Below are positions 9,034 through 17,723 of a DNA stretch of 64,000 nt, one piece after another; position 1 is the first letter of the stretch; each line of letters opens with the position of its first letter. Both the position numbers and the translations under genes were made by a program. Below the pieces are notes generated by a model. That model did no database searches. It was not told the DNA's origin and worked only from the letters and a program-made list of their open reading frames with translations. Source of the DNA: G963668435 sp963668435 (GTDB taxonomy: Bacteria > Latescibacterota > Latescibacteria > Latescibacterales > Latescibacteraceae); NCBI GenBank assembly GCA_963668435.2, contig CAXXSC010000006.1, positions 682,001 to 746,000 of the forward strand. Direction: 5' to 3'.

Positions 9034-9759
9034 TTAACCCGCCGCTATTTTTCGGGCACGCGCCAGATCCTCGGGTGTATCGACACCGAATGAACGGTAA
9101 TCGCCGATGACCACACCTATTTCATAGCCATGCTCGAGTATCCTGAGCTGTTCCAGCTTTTCGGCTTTTTCCAGCGCTGTCTGTTCGAGCCCCGGGATTG
9201 TCATGAGGAAATCCCGCCGGAAGCAGTAAATTCCCGCATGAAGCCACGCGCCGCCGAAACCGGAATCACGGTAGAACGGAAGCGGCGATCTGGAAAAATA
9301 CAGTGCGCGGCCTTGTAAGTCCAGCACCACTTTCACCGCACCGGGATCGTTGAACTCAGCCTCGTCGCGTATGGGTGATGCTGCCGTGGAACAGACAATA
9401 CCATCGTCACCAATCAGCTTTTTCACCGCCGAATCGATGATATCCGGCTCGATGAACGGCTCGTCTCCCTGGACATTGATGATAATATCACCGCCGAATT
9501 TCTCCGCCGCCTCGGCCACACGGTCCGTACCGCTTTTGTGTTCGGGCGAGGTCATGACCGCAGTGCCGCCGAAAGCCTCGACAGCGGCCTTTATCCGCTC
9601 ATCATCGGTCGCGACAGCCACCCGTGCAACAGTCTCGGCCTGTGCTGTCCGCTCATACACGCGCTGAACAAGCGTTTTGCCGCAGATATCGGCAAGAGCT
9701 TTGCCCGGCAGACGGGTCGAATCATAACGCGCTGGAATGATTGCTGTTATTTCCGGCAT
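9034..9759 (-). CDS. kdsB: CMP-KDO synthetase (KdsB)
   Basis: Activates KDO with CTP to give CMP-KDO for transfer to lipid A. The N-terminus MPEITAIIPARYDSTRLPGK carries the nucleotide-binding motif, and later segments (VATDDERI, NVQGDEPFI, YFSRSPLPF, HAGIYCFRRDFL, LEQLRILEHG, GVDTPEDL) are all as expected. I chose the ATG at 9759 because it matches the family N-terminus exactly; a GTG five codons upstream (9774) is the alternative. It is the first gene of the minus-strand envelope cluster, separated from larA by a hairpin at 9791-9815. Length about 241 residues is normal. Confidence 0.95.
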   Translation of the reverse strand: MPEITAIIPARYDSTRLPGKALADICGKTLVQRVYERTAQAETVARVAVATDDERIKAAVEAFGGTAVMTSPEHKSGTDRVAEAAEKFGGDIIINVQGDEPFIEPDIIDSAVKKLIGDDGIVCSTAASPIRDEAEFNDPGAVKVVLDLQGRALYFSRSPLPFYRDSGFGGAWLHAGIYCFRRDFLMTIPGLEQTALEKAEKLEQLRILEHGYEIGVVIGDYRSFGVDTPEDLARARKIAAG

Positions 9760-9790
9760 GTGACCAGTGTTCACTCTCTATTCACTGACA

Positions 9791-9815
9791 CGGGGAGCGA
9801 TGCCTCCGCTCCCCG
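9791..9815. terminator. GC-rich hairpin between larA and kdsB
   Basis: A 9-bp perfect stem (CGGGGAGCG / CGCTCCCCG) with a 7-nt loop lies 11 bp past the larA stop. The T-rich flank is on the plus-strand side, so it is not an ideal terminator for larA, but it may separate the two transcripts. Confidence 0.5.
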
Positions 9816-9825
9816 GTTCGTTTTC

Positions 9826-11100
9826 TTATTTGCAGCCCGCAAGAACATAAGGTCCTTCGGGTATCACCGCTATCTTCGCGCTTTCACCGAAACGTGTGCG
9901 TATTTTCCTGATGCCGTCCTCTATACTGTCCAGCGGCGTGACGAAGAGATTCTCCTGCGCATCTTTATCGACACCGTCCGAACAGAGCCAGACCTCGTGT
10001 TTTTTGAGCACTTGTGTGAATTTCTGGAACTGCCACTGGTCAAGCACGAGATTCGCGGGATCTGCCGCGGCCCCGAGGAAATCATCGATGGTGTCCGTTT
10101 CGAGCATGAGACGCGTGAACTCGGGACTTCCGATACCCTCGGCCATTTTCGCGGCGATGATCATGACACCGCCCTCCTTGAGCACCCACTGCGCCGCGGT
10201 CATGCCCTTGACTACCTGGTAGAATGTCAGGTCGAGCGGATAGCCCGCCGCACTGGTAATGACAGCGTCCACCGGCTCGTCGACATTGTCGCCGCACTGG
10301 CCGCGCATGAACGCCACGCCCTCTTCGTGCGCCGCCTCGAGATCGCCAGCGAACACACCCGTGACACCGCGCTTCTCGTTCAAGGTGACATTGACCATGA
10401 AATCAACACCAGCCAGTTTCGCCACATAGAGGATCTCTTCATGAACAGGATTGCCCTCGATTGCACCCTCGACCGAGGCGGGATGTCCCATCGCCTCGAA
10501 ACCGTGAAGCACACTGACTGTCTCGAATGCGCAGATACCGGGCATGATCGCCTTGCGGCCGCCAGAGAAACCAGCCATGAGATGCGGTTCGATAAGGCCG
10601 GTGACAATCTTTAGATCAGCCTCCATGTAGCGGCTGTCGACATTGATCGGCGCTTTGAATACCGGTGTTTCGCCGAGGTTGACATGGGTTTCTGGATCGC
10701 GGCCCATATGATTGAGCACACGGTATTTTTCAGGAATATCGGGTCCCACAAGCTCGACCAGCTCATCACCCTCGTTCGGGCGATGGATGCCGGTGCCGTT
10801 GAGGATCGTGATCGCCTCGCGCGGAATCCCCGCCTCCTCAAGCGTTTCGAGTATGGGCGGCAGGATAACCGTATTCGGAACCGGACGCGTGATATCGCTG
10901 ATCACCACGCAGGCGCTTTTTTTGCCCGCGGCGATTTCTTTCAGCGGTTTCGAACCGGTCGGTGCGAGCAGTTTTTCTTTCGTTACGGAAACCGGGTCGG
11001 CAAGTGCTTCAGTTTCGCGCATACGCAGCACTTTAACGCAGTTTTCATCGGGAATATCAAACGACATCCCCTCTTTTCCATATGCCAGCTCGATTTTCAC
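9826..11100 (-). CDS. larA: Nickel-pincer lactate racemase family protein (LarA)
   Basis: A 424-residue protein of the LarA family, which use a nickel-pincer nucleotide to racemise lactate or related 2-hydroxyacids. Key residues are conserved: His106 in the HRPNEGDEL segment, His173 in IEPHLMAGFSG, Lys183 in GGRKAIMPG (the cofactor-attachment lysine) and His199. Because several LarA relatives act on other hydroxyacids, lactate is only a default substrate. The cofactor-making genes larB, larC and larE are not in this window. The start is a GTG at 11100 with a GGAGG sequence 9 bp upstream. It is divergent from the first SGNH hydrolase across a 247-bp gap. Confidence 0.88.
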   Translation of the reverse strand: MKIELAYGKEGMSFDIPDENCVKVLRMRETEALADPVSVTKEKLLAPTGSKPLKEIAAGKKSACVVISDITRPVPNTVILPPILETLEEAGIPREAITILNGTGIHRPNEGDELVELVGPDIPEKYRVLNHMGRDPETHVNLGETPVFKAPINVDSRYMEADLKIVTGLIEPHLMAGFSGGRKAIMPGICAFETVSVLHGFEAMGHPASVEGAIEGNPVHEEILYVAKLAGVDFMVNVTLNEKRGVTGVFAGDLEAAHEEGVAFMRGQCGDNVDEPVDAVITSAAGYPLDLTFYQVVKGMTAAQWVLKEGGVMIIAAKMAEGIGSPEFTRLMLETDTIDDFLGAAADPANLVLDQWQFQKFTQVLKKHEVWLCSDGVDKDAQENLFVTPLDSIEDGIRKIRTRFGESAKIAVIPEGPYVLAGCK

Positions 11101-11347
11101 GGCGGTATCCTCCGGCTGTCAGGGCCGGTCAACCCCACACTTCACGGGCCGCCCCTGACCTTCCCCGGCGATAATAGTTTGTAAATGATGAATTTGTCGA
11201 TTGAGGAAACAATGGCGTCTTTTTTTTGTTTGCACTCCAGCCATTCAGTATATAGTATACATTTTCAGCACTTGTATCGCAAGGATGAGATTATGAAAAA
11301 TAATCGATTTTTGCATTCATAACAGTACAGCACAGAAAGGACAGGTC

Positions 11348-12013
11348 ATGAAGAGACTTATTTTGATCGGCACACTCGTTTCAGCTTTCGCGATGCCGAC
11401 CCTGGCGGATGTCGCACCCGCGGAAAAAAACATGGAGGGTGCCTACTGGAAGCACAAAGCCAGCCAGTTCAGGACACTGCCCAATCCGAAAGACGAGATA
11501 TGCTTCCTCGGCGACAGTATCACGGACGGTTGTGAATGGCGTGAGTTGACCGGAATCGAACGTGTGACCAACCGCGGTATCGGCGGCGACACCTCCTGGG
11601 GCCTCATGGCACGTATCGACGAGGTCACTGAGGGCGATGTATCAAAAATATTCCTCATGATCGGCACCAACGATCTCGCCTGGGGCGGCAAAACAGTGCC
11701 CGAGGTCAAAGTACAGGTTTCGAAACTGCTCGACACTATCAAGCGCCAGAGCCCGGAAACCACGGTCTATATCCAGAGTGTCCTCCCCGTTATCGACGGC
11801 CGCGTGGACAAGTTCATCAACGCCAATATCGAGCCCATGAATGTCGAGCTGAAAAAAATCGCCAAAGAAAAGGGCCTGACATTTATCGACCTCGCACCAT
11901 TTTTCAAGGACGAGAATGGCCAGCTCAAGAAAAACTATACCGAGGACGGCCTTCATCTCACCGGCGAGGCATACTACCAGTGGCTGAGCCTGATCCGGGG
12001 ATATTTGCAGTGA
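11348..12013 (+). CDS. Secreted SGNH/GDSL hydrolase 1
   Basis: A 221-residue exported esterase or acetylhydrolase. A 20-residue signal peptide (cleavage after TLA) precedes an SGNH fold: block I GDSITDG with nucleophile Ser57, block II around NRGIGGDTS, block III GTNDLAW with Asn108, and block V DGLH with Asp200 and His203. All four catalytic blocks are intact. Such proteins often remove acetyl groups from polysaccharides or resemble PAF-acetylhydrolases. A close paralogue follows 214 bp downstream, and a sulfatase follows that, so the three may act on one modified glycan. A single degenerate copy of the 42-bp repeat lies in the gap at 12042-12083. Confidence 0.85.
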   Translation: MKRLILIGTLVSAFAMPTLADVAPAEKNMEGAYWKHKASQFRTLPNPKDEICFLGDSITDGCEWRELTGIERVTNRGIGGDTSWGLMARIDEVTEGDVSKIFLMIGTNDLAWGGKTVPEVKVQVSKLLDTIKRQSPETTVYIQSVLPVIDGRVDKFINANIEPMNVELKKIAKEKGLTFIDLAPFFKDENGQLKKNYTEDGLHLTGEAYYQWLSLIRGYLQ

Positions 12014-12041
12014 TTTTGCGCCGCAGAGATCACAGAGAATA

Positions 12042-12083
12042 AATAGAACGCGGATGATACGGATTGTACGGATGAACACGGAT
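12042..12083 (+). repeat. Solo degenerate copy of 42-bp CGGAT-type repeat
   Basis: Same length and phase as the repeats at 14356 and 14779, with four CGGAT cores spaced 9 bp apart. It differs mainly at the dinucleotides between the cores. Confidence 0.75.
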
Positions 12084-12227
12084 AAGAACTGACTGAAAGA
12101 GAGTTAAATATACAATCCGGAGTGACAATACGAAGCAGCAAAGGTCATTCTGTGCGAAGCGAAGAATCTCAATCAGGACAATCATTTCATAAATGGAAAC
12201 AGTGTTTCGTATAATAAGGAATGAAAA

Positions 12228-12893
12228 ATGAAGAAACGGAATAGAGTATTCACTGTACTGGCAGTCATTCTGGCACTTTCTGCCACAGCCCACGCCCAGA
12301 ACAACATAACCGAGTTTTCAGGTTACTGGAAACACAAAGTCGACCAGTTCCGGGCCCTGCCCAATCCCGAGGGCGAGATTTGTTTCCTCGGCGACAGCAT
12401 CACGGACGGCGGCAACTGGACCGAGCTTATCGGCGACCTCAGGGTCACCAACCGCGGCATTTCCTCGGACACCTGCTGGGGTATAATGAAACGTATCGAC
12501 GAGGTCACCGAGGGCCAGCCCGACAAGATATTCCTCATGATCGGCACCAACGATCTCGACCGTGACAAAACAGTGCCTATGGTCAAAGACAAGGTCGGCG
12601 AAATACTCGATACGGTCAAACGCGACAGCCCGAACACCACAGTCTATCTCCAGAGCGTACTGCCGGTTATAGACAACACATGGGGTTCGCGCAATAATAA
12701 GACCATCGATGAAATGAATGTCGAACTCGCCAAACTGGCGAAAGAGAAACATGTGGTCTGGGTGAATCTCAACCCCTGGTTCAAGGACGACACGGGCGCG
12801 CTGAGAAGCGATCTCACCGAGGAAGGCCTTCATCTCAACGGCCGTGCCTACTATCTCTGGTACTCGCTGATCAGAAAATACATGCCGAGGTAG
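12228..12893 (+). CDS. Secreted SGNH/GDSL hydrolase 2
   Basis: Tandem paralogue of the preceding hydrolase, with the same 221-residue length. It has a signal peptide (cleavage after AHA, about residue 23), GDSITDG with Ser57, the NRGISSDTCWG and GTNDLDRD blocks, and the C-terminal EEGLHLNG, where Glu199 replaces the usual Asp three residues before catalytic His202. That Asp-to-Glu change may affect activity or mark a different substrate. It ends 41 bp before the sulfatase gene on the same strand, so the two are probably co-transcribed. Duplication followed by divergence is the simplest origin. Confidence 0.85.
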   Translation: MKKRNRVFTVLAVILALSATAHAQNNITEFSGYWKHKVDQFRALPNPEGEICFLGDSITDGGNWTELIGDLRVTNRGISSDTCWGIMKRIDEVTEGQPDKIFLMIGTNDLDRDKTVPMVKDKVGEILDTVKRDSPNTTVYLQSVLPVIDNTWGSRNNKTIDEMNVELAKLAKEKHVVWVNLNPWFKDDTGALRSDLTEEGLHLNGRAYYLWYSLIRKYMPR

Positions 12894-12933
12894 GGACAGG
12901 TCACTATTTAACCGAGGAGAAAGGCAGAACACC

Positions 12934-14343
12934 ATGTCGAGACTGAATCGCAGGGGATTCATGAAAGTCAGTGCAGCTTCGCTGGGCGCGGCGGCTGCCG
13001 CATGCAGTCAGCCCACTGTGGAGAAAAAGAGCCCGAACATCCTGGTGATCATCACGGACCAGATGAGCTCTAAAATGCTGAGCTGTGCGGGCAACAAGCA
13101 TGTAAAAACACCCAACCTCGACAGGCTGGCGGCCTCAGGGGTGCGGTTCGAGCGGGCCTACTGCACGGCACCGGTCTGCATTCCCTCGCGTTTCAGCCTT
13201 ATCACCGGCAGGATGCCCTCGGAGATAAGCCTCAGGAGCAACGACCTGAAACCCTCCGGCGATATCCCGCAGATAGTATTCGAGCAGGGAATCGGCAGCG
13301 CGTTCAAAAACGCCGATTATGATGCGGCCTATGGAGGAAAAGAACACCTCCCGAAAATGAGGGTCAAGGATCTGGGATACGACTATATCTGCAAGGACGA
13401 GCGTGATGTTCTCGCCGAGACCTGCGCCGATTTTATCAAGCAGGAACGGGATAAACCGTTCCTGCTTGTCTCATCTCTGATCAATCCCCATGATATCTGC
13501 TACATGGCTATCCGTGATTTCGCGGAATCCGATTTCTCGAAACACCTTATCAAGACAGGCGTTATCGAGGTCGCCACACTCGACAAAGCGCTGTTTGTAC
13601 CGGAGAATATCGGCAGCGACGAGTTTTTCGAAAAACACTGCCCGCCGCTGCCTGACAATTTCGAAGCGCAGCAGGACGAGCCAGAAGCTGTCCACAGCCT
13701 TCTCGCACAACGCCCGTTCCGCCTGAAAGCACGCGAGCGCTGGCCGGAAAAGCAATGGCGCATGCACCGATGGGCCTACCACCGTCTGACCGAATTTGTC
13801 GATGCCCAGATAGGCGTGATCCTTGACGCTCTCGAGGAAAGCGGGAAGGTGGAGGATACGGTCGTGATTTTCACCAGCGATCACGGCGACATGGACTCAT
13901 CGCACCGGATGGAGCACAAAACCGTATTTTACGACGAGGCGAGCAGGATACCGCTTATCGTAAGCCAGCCCGGAACCACTGTCGCGGGAAAAGTCGAGGA
14001 TACCAATCTTGTGTCGAACGGTCTCGATCTCTACCCGACACTCTGCGATTATGCCGGAATTGCTGTGCCGGAGGATCTCAGGGGCCAGAGTTTCCGCCCA
14101 CTGGCGGAGGGAAGGCCGGATTATACGCCGCGCAAGTACATTCCCGTTGAAAACGAGATCGGCTACATGGTTGTGACCGATAAATTCAAATATGCCATGC
14201 ATGACAGCGGCAAAAACCGCGAACAGCTCTATGACCTTGCAAACGATCCCGATGAAATGCGGAATGCCCTTAATGACGCGGGGAACGAGGATGTTATCAG
14301 GAAACATCGGGCCTTGTTCCGGGAAGAGTTCGGGAATATGTGA
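12934..14343 (+). CDS. Tat-exported sulfatase (type I, formylglycine-dependent)
   Basis: A 469-residue S1-family sulfatase. The N-terminus has a twin-arginine signal (Arg6-Arg7, NRRGFMKVS) leading to a lipobox-like AAAC (Cys24). The active-site motif CIPSR at residues 82-86 has the Cys82 that must be converted to formylglycine. Metal-binding Asp residues are present in ITDQMSS and in FTSDHGDM. The C-terminal part with YMVVTDKFKYAMHDSG and EQLYDLANDPDEM is typical of the family. It probably desulfates a polysaccharide at the envelope. A true formylglycine-generating enzyme is not encoded nearby; the SUMF1-like protein at 61186 lacks the catalytic cysteines. It has a clear GGAG site and follows two SGNH hydrolases. 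Confidence 0.9.
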   Translation: MSRLNRRGFMKVSAASLGAAAAACSQPTVEKKSPNILVIITDQMSSKMLSCAGNKHVKTPNLDRLAASGVRFERAYCTAPVCIPSRFSLITGRMPSEISLRSNDLKPSGDIPQIVFEQGIGSAFKNADYDAAYGGKEHLPKMRVKDLGYDYICKDERDVLAETCADFIKQERDKPFLLVSSLINPHDICYMAIRDFAESDFSKHLIKTGVIEVATLDKALFVPENIGSDEFFEKHCPPLPDNFEAQQDEPEAVHSLLAQRPFRLKARERWPEKQWRMHRWAYHRLTEFVDAQIGVILDALEESGKVEDTVVIFTSDHGDMDSSHRMEHKTVFYDEASRIPLIVSQPGTTVAGKVEDTNLVSNGLDLYPTLCDYAGIAVPEDLRGQSFRPLAEGRPDYTPRKYIPVENEIGYMVVTDKFKYAMHDSGKNREQLYDLANDPDEMRNALNDAGNEDVIRKHRALFREEFGNM

Positions 14344-14355
14344 AGAAGCGTAGAT

Positions 14356-14397
14356 AATAGAACACGGATGACGCGGATTGAGCGGATAGACACGGAT
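14356..14397 (+). repeat. 42-bp direct repeat, left copy, GxxExxY cassette 1
   Basis: Identical at all 42 positions to 14779-14820. It has four CGGAT pentamers spaced 9 bp apart. It lies 8 bp before the GxxExxY start codon. Confidence 0.92.
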
Positions 14398-14405
14398 TTG
14401 AAAAG

Positions 14406-14783
14406 ATGATAAAAGAAGAAGTAACAGACAGAATTATTAAAGCGTTTTACGAAGTTTACAATACGCTTGGCCATGGATTTCTTGAAAAAGTATATGAAAA
14501 CGCATTGGCGGCCGAACTACGTAACGCCGGTTTTTCAGTGGAAACACAAAAGCCGATAAATGTCCAATATAAAGGGACACTTGTCGGAGAGTATTTCGCC
14601 GATATTTGTATTGATTCTTCCATAATCATCGAACTGAAATCATGTGAAACTCTCAATTCTGCACATGAAACACAGCTGATAAACTATTTGAAAGCCACGG
14701 ACGTTGAGGTGGGTTTATTACTGAATTTAGGGAAGAAACCGGAAATCCGGAGAAAGATATACACTCAAAAAGGAAAAAAATAG
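14406..14783 (+). CDS. GxxExxY protein 1 (PD-(D/E)XK-like)
   Basis: A 125-residue protein of the GxxExxY family (PF13366 type). The signature is Gly24-x-x-Glu27-x-x-Tyr30, and the core FADICID...IIELKS near residues 55-72 looks like a PD-(D/E)XK nuclease fold. Function is unknown. The gene is AT-rich compared with its neighbours and is bracketed exactly by 42-bp direct repeats: the left copy ends 8 bp before the ATG and the right copy contains the TAG stop codon. A diverged inverted copy lies 133 bp further on. The ribosome-binding site is weak (GAAAAG). The repeats and base composition suggest that the gene moved in as a unit. Confidence 0.85.
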   Translation: MIKEEVTDRIIKAFYEVYNTLGHGFLEKVYENALAAELRNAGFSVETQKPINVQYKGTLVGEYFADICIDSSIIIELKSCETLNSAHETQLINYLKATDVEVGLLLNLGKKPEIRRKIYTQKGKK

Positions 14784-14820
14784 AACACGGATGACGCGGA
14801 TTGAGCGGATAGACACGGAT
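14779..14820 (+). repeat. 42-bp direct repeat, right copy, GxxExxY cassette 1
   Basis: Perfect copy of 14356-14397. The GxxExxY stop codon TAG (14781-14783) is part of the repeat. Confidence 0.92.
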
Positions 14821-14953
14821 AAAGATTATCGAATAGACTTTACAGAACGTGCTAAATCATAATAATTCAATGCATTGGATATTTTATACAAGGAGTTCAA
14901 TGATATCGAATGTTGACTTCTTTTCCTTTGATTTATAATGTTTCATTTTTTTA

Positions 14954-14995
14954 ATCCGCGTTTATCCGCTCAATCCGTGTCATCCGTGTTCCATT
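14954..14995 (-). repeat. Inverted copy of the 42-bp repeat
   Basis: On the minus strand it matches the direct repeats at 38 of 42 positions. The 133 bp between it and the right direct repeat are AT-rich and hold no gene I can support. Confidence 0.85.
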
Positions 14996-15019
14996 CTGTC
15001 CCCTGTTCTTTTCCCGGCC

Positions 15020-15859
15020 TTAAATATCCAGCACCATCCCCGCACCAACCTCTATCATCCTCTCCGGGAAACGCTCATCGAAAAAACTCACCGCCGTGTC
15101 GCCGGTGCAGTGGCATGGGCCGAGCAGCTTGATATCATAGCGCTCGAACACCGCGGCTGTTGCCTCCAGACGTGCCCGATCTGCCCGGATAAGGTGCATG
15201 CCACCTATGAGAGCGTAAATATTCGAGGCTCCCGTTATTTCCGAGACATGATCAAGGATATTCACCACACCTGAGTGGGCGCAGCCGAGCAGCACCACCA
15301 GTCCTTTCGGTGTCTCGATGAACATGGAGATGTCATCGGCAAGAGGATCGGGCTGTGATAACGCCTTGTCGAGATAGAAATCACCGCCGGTGTCCTCGTA
15401 ATCGGTTTTGCGTGGTATCTGGCCGGTGAGACGAACTCCGGGAGCGAGCTCGACCACGCCGCTGTCGAGGCTGAAAACGGCGCCGGCGGCCTCGTATTCT
15501 TCACGGGTGGAATTGATTCCGATCGAACGCGGCGGATCACCCTTTTCGTACGGCGATGTATAACGGGCGTCGAAAACGCCGGGATGGGCGTGGACAGTCC
15601 TGCCGGAAAAACGTTCGAGGTACGGCATGAGCCCGTTCGTGTGGTCATAGTGGCCGTGACTCAGGGCAATCATATCGACACGGGCGAGATCGAGATCCAT
15701 TGCGAGCGCGTTATCCATGAACATGGCGCTCTGCCCGGTATCCCACAGAATCGTGCTGTCCGGTGTTTCGACAAGCACGGAGAGTCCGTGCTCGCTCTGG
15801 CAGCCGGGCCGCGCGACTGAATTTTCCAAAAGTACATGTATGCTGAGCCTGTCGGGCAT
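15020..15859 (-). CDS. Metallo-beta-lactamase-fold hydrolase
   Basis: A 279-residue cytoplasmic MBL-fold protein. The metal motif is SHGHYDH near residue 67, followed by TVHAHPGVF, LLGCAHSGVVNIL and GPCHCTG, which together match the subgroup annotated as 7,8-dihydropterin-6-methyl-4-(beta-D-ribofuranosyl)aminobenzene-5'-phosphate synthase-like. Bacterial members rarely have a proven substrate, so only metal-dependent hydrolase is safe. A strong AAGGAGG site precedes the ATG at 15859. It lies 26 bp downstream of the AEC transporter on the same strand and is probably in one operon with it. Confidence 0.85.
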   Translation of the reverse strand: MPDRLSIHVLLENSVARPGCQSEHGLSVLVETPDSTILWDTGQSAMFMDNALAMDLDLARVDMIALSHGHYDHTNGLMPYLERFSGRTVHAHPGVFDARYTSPYEKGDPPRSIGINSTREEYEAAGAVFSLDSGVVELAPGVRLTGQIPRKTDYEDTGGDFYLDKALSQPDPLADDISMFIETPKGLVVLLGCAHSGVVNILDHVSEITGASNIYALIGGMHLIRADRARLEATAAVFERYDIKLLGPCHCTGDTAVSFFDERFPERMIEVGAGMVLDI

Positions 15860-15885
15860 GATATCCTCCTTAATCGGGCGGCTGG

Positions 15886-16842
15886 TCAGGTGTAGAGCAG
15901 TGCGAACACGCTCATGGTCAAAGATACTGCCGGGATGCTGGCCAGCGAGGTCAGCACGATGCCACCGGCGATCTGTTTCTGAAGCGATTCATCAGGCGGG
16001 CAGACCACGGCGAGGGTCGATCCCACCGGCATCGCCGACCCCAGAGCGAGGAACAGCGCCATATATTCGGGCGGGCGAAAAAGCCATATTCCGGCGCAGG
16101 CAAGCACGGGCAGAACGAGGCTCTTGAGGATCATTATCTTGACCGGATCAGCCCAATCCTCGCCGCGGGCTTTCGGAATGCTGACAAGGACTATGCCGCC
16201 GACAATGATCATGGAGAGCGGCGAGGTCAGCGCTCCGAAACTCCGCATGGGCGACATGATCCATGAGGGGACCGCGTCGTGAAAACCGAATGCCGCGATC
16301 GTGATACCCGAGACCGTGGCGATATTCGGCGGATTGAGAAAATTCCAGACCGAGCGCTTCGTCCCGTTGGCAGAATGCATGAGCCAGATACCGACCGTGA
16401 AAAATGCCGGTACCGCGAGAAGGTTGTAGAGAAACAGCAGTGAGAGAAACTGTTCCAGACGGCTGTCGTGAAAAAGCACCGGTGCTATCGCGAGCGGCAG
16501 CATGATAGAGTTGTGGAATGCAACCGAGGCGCTGAAAACCTCGCGGTTGCCCACTGTCCTGTCGATACGGCTGTAGAACCATGCCAGAAAACCGCCGCCG
16601 GCAAACAGGCCGATCGCGAGCAGCGGGAACACCCACCAGTGCTCGACCTCATCCGGCCTGAACTGCGAGACCATGTTGGTGAAAATAAGGCAGGGCAGGG
16701 CAACGCGGACAAAAAGCGCCGACAGCACATCGAGAATCCCCTGCCTGATCTTTAAACCGCCGAGCATGACCGCGCCCGCGAAACCGATAAGAAACACTTT
16801 GACAATGCCGCTGAACGACGTTATGAACAGCTCAAGAAACAT
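15886..16842 (-). CDS. AEC-family transporter (auxin efflux carrier type)
   Basis: A 318-residue inner-membrane protein with about ten hydrophobic segments and the pseudo-twofold layout of AEC carriers. Recognisable features are the N-terminal SFSGIVKVFLIGFAGAV, the mid-protein NPPNIATVSGITIAAFG and the C-terminal ALGSAMPVGSTLAVVC. Bacterial members are proposed to move malate, malonate or other carboxylates; the substrate here is not predictable. It starts with an ATG after AAGGAG and is followed 26 bp later by the MBL-fold gene. Confidence 0.85.
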   Translation of the reverse strand: MFLELFITSFSGIVKVFLIGFAGAVMLGGLKIRQGILDVLSALFVRVALPCLIFTNMVSQFRPDEVEHWWVFPLLAIGLFAGGGFLAWFYSRIDRTVGNREVFSASVAFHNSIMLPLAIAPVLFHDSRLEQFLSLLFLYNLLAVPAFFTVGIWLMHSANGTKRSVWNFLNPPNIATVSGITIAAFGFHDAVPSWIMSPMRSFGALTSPLSMIIVGGIVLVSIPKARGEDWADPVKIMILKSLVLPVLACAGIWLFRPPEYMALFLALGSAMPVGSTLAVVCPPDESLQKQIAGGIVLTSLASIPAVSLTMSVFALLYT

Positions 16843-16878
16843 CCATACTCCTTAATTCCCCCGTTTCTGCAAATACCC

Positions 16879-17613
16879 TCAGTTGTAATACCTGTTTTCC
16901 GCGTCCGGATAGGCGGGAATACTCATTTTCATCGCCCAGTGTGCCGCCCGCCAGAATATATTCGCGTATTCAGGTGCGTGGTAGGCATGCGCGGTCGCTC
17001 CCGGAAGCAAGCCGACTACCCGGCCCTTGCCGCGTTCGAGCGCCCAGCCGCTGACTGTCTGGCGTTTTTCGTGGATCGCCGTGGTCTCGAACAGGGAGAC
17101 TGTTTCACTGCTCTTGATCACCGCCGCATATTGTTTGTCGAGGTCGATCATGAACTTGCCGACACCCTGTGTAATCGGATGGTCCGTGTTGATATGGGTG
17201 CCCCAGAGCGGCTCCAGCGCGTTGGCCTCGAGCGGCTCGATATCGAGGAAATCCGTAAAATCACGCTTTCCACAGGCTATCGCCTCATTGAGCACCAAAA
17301 GCCCCATGCCGCGTTTCTCGACAGCGTCCATGATAGCACGGACATTGCTGTCTGTCCAGAGCTCGGCTCCGGTATACAGTTCCTGTGTAACTCCCGCGCC
17401 GCTGCTGAAAAGATCGACCTCGTCCTTACCGGGGCCGCGGCTTATCATGAGAAGGTCGGCATCCTTGAGAAGGCCGGGCTCGAAGAAACGGTTCGCCCTG
17501 ACAAAAGTTATGCTTATATCCCGCGCCGTCTTGAAAACACCGCGGACCGCCAGTTCGCGGGAAATGCCGCTGTTCTCATCCGCCGCGTTGAATACTGCGA
17601 CTATCTTTTTCAT
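16879..17613 (-). CDS. ThuA-like protein 1 (cytoplasmic)
   Basis: A 244-residue class I glutamine-amidotransferase-fold protein of the ThuA type, a family linked to carbohydrate and polyol use. Diagnostic parts are DADLLMISRGPGKDE, AIMDAVEKRGMGLLVLNEAI, HPITQGVGKFMIDLDKQYA, GRVVGLLPGATAHAYHAPEYANIFWRAAHW (split here by function: a trimmed loop, then the WRAAHWA tail shared with the next gene). The ATG at 17613 follows AGGGAGA and is preferred to the upstream ATG at 17652. No signal peptide is present, unlike its neighbour. Catalytic activity of the family is unproven. Confidence 0.82.
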   Translation of the reverse strand: MKKIVAVFNAADENSGISRELAVRGVFKTARDISITFVRANRFFEPGLLKDADLLMISRGPGKDEVDLFSSGAGVTQELYTGAELWTDSNVRAIMDAVEKRGMGLLVLNEAIACGKRDFTDFLDIEPLEANALEPLWGTHINTDHPITQGVGKFMIDLDKQYAAVIKSSETVSLFETTAIHEKRQTVSGWALERGKGRVVGLLPGATAHAYHAPEYANIFWRAAHWAMKMSIPAYPDAENRYYN

Positions 17614-17723
17614 ATCCGATTCTCCCTTGGGAAATTCCATTCTGTAATACAAATTTCATATCCACAGACCGCCTGACAGTATCATAAATAAATTACAGCT
17701 GTCCGGCATCTGCCCGCTGACAC

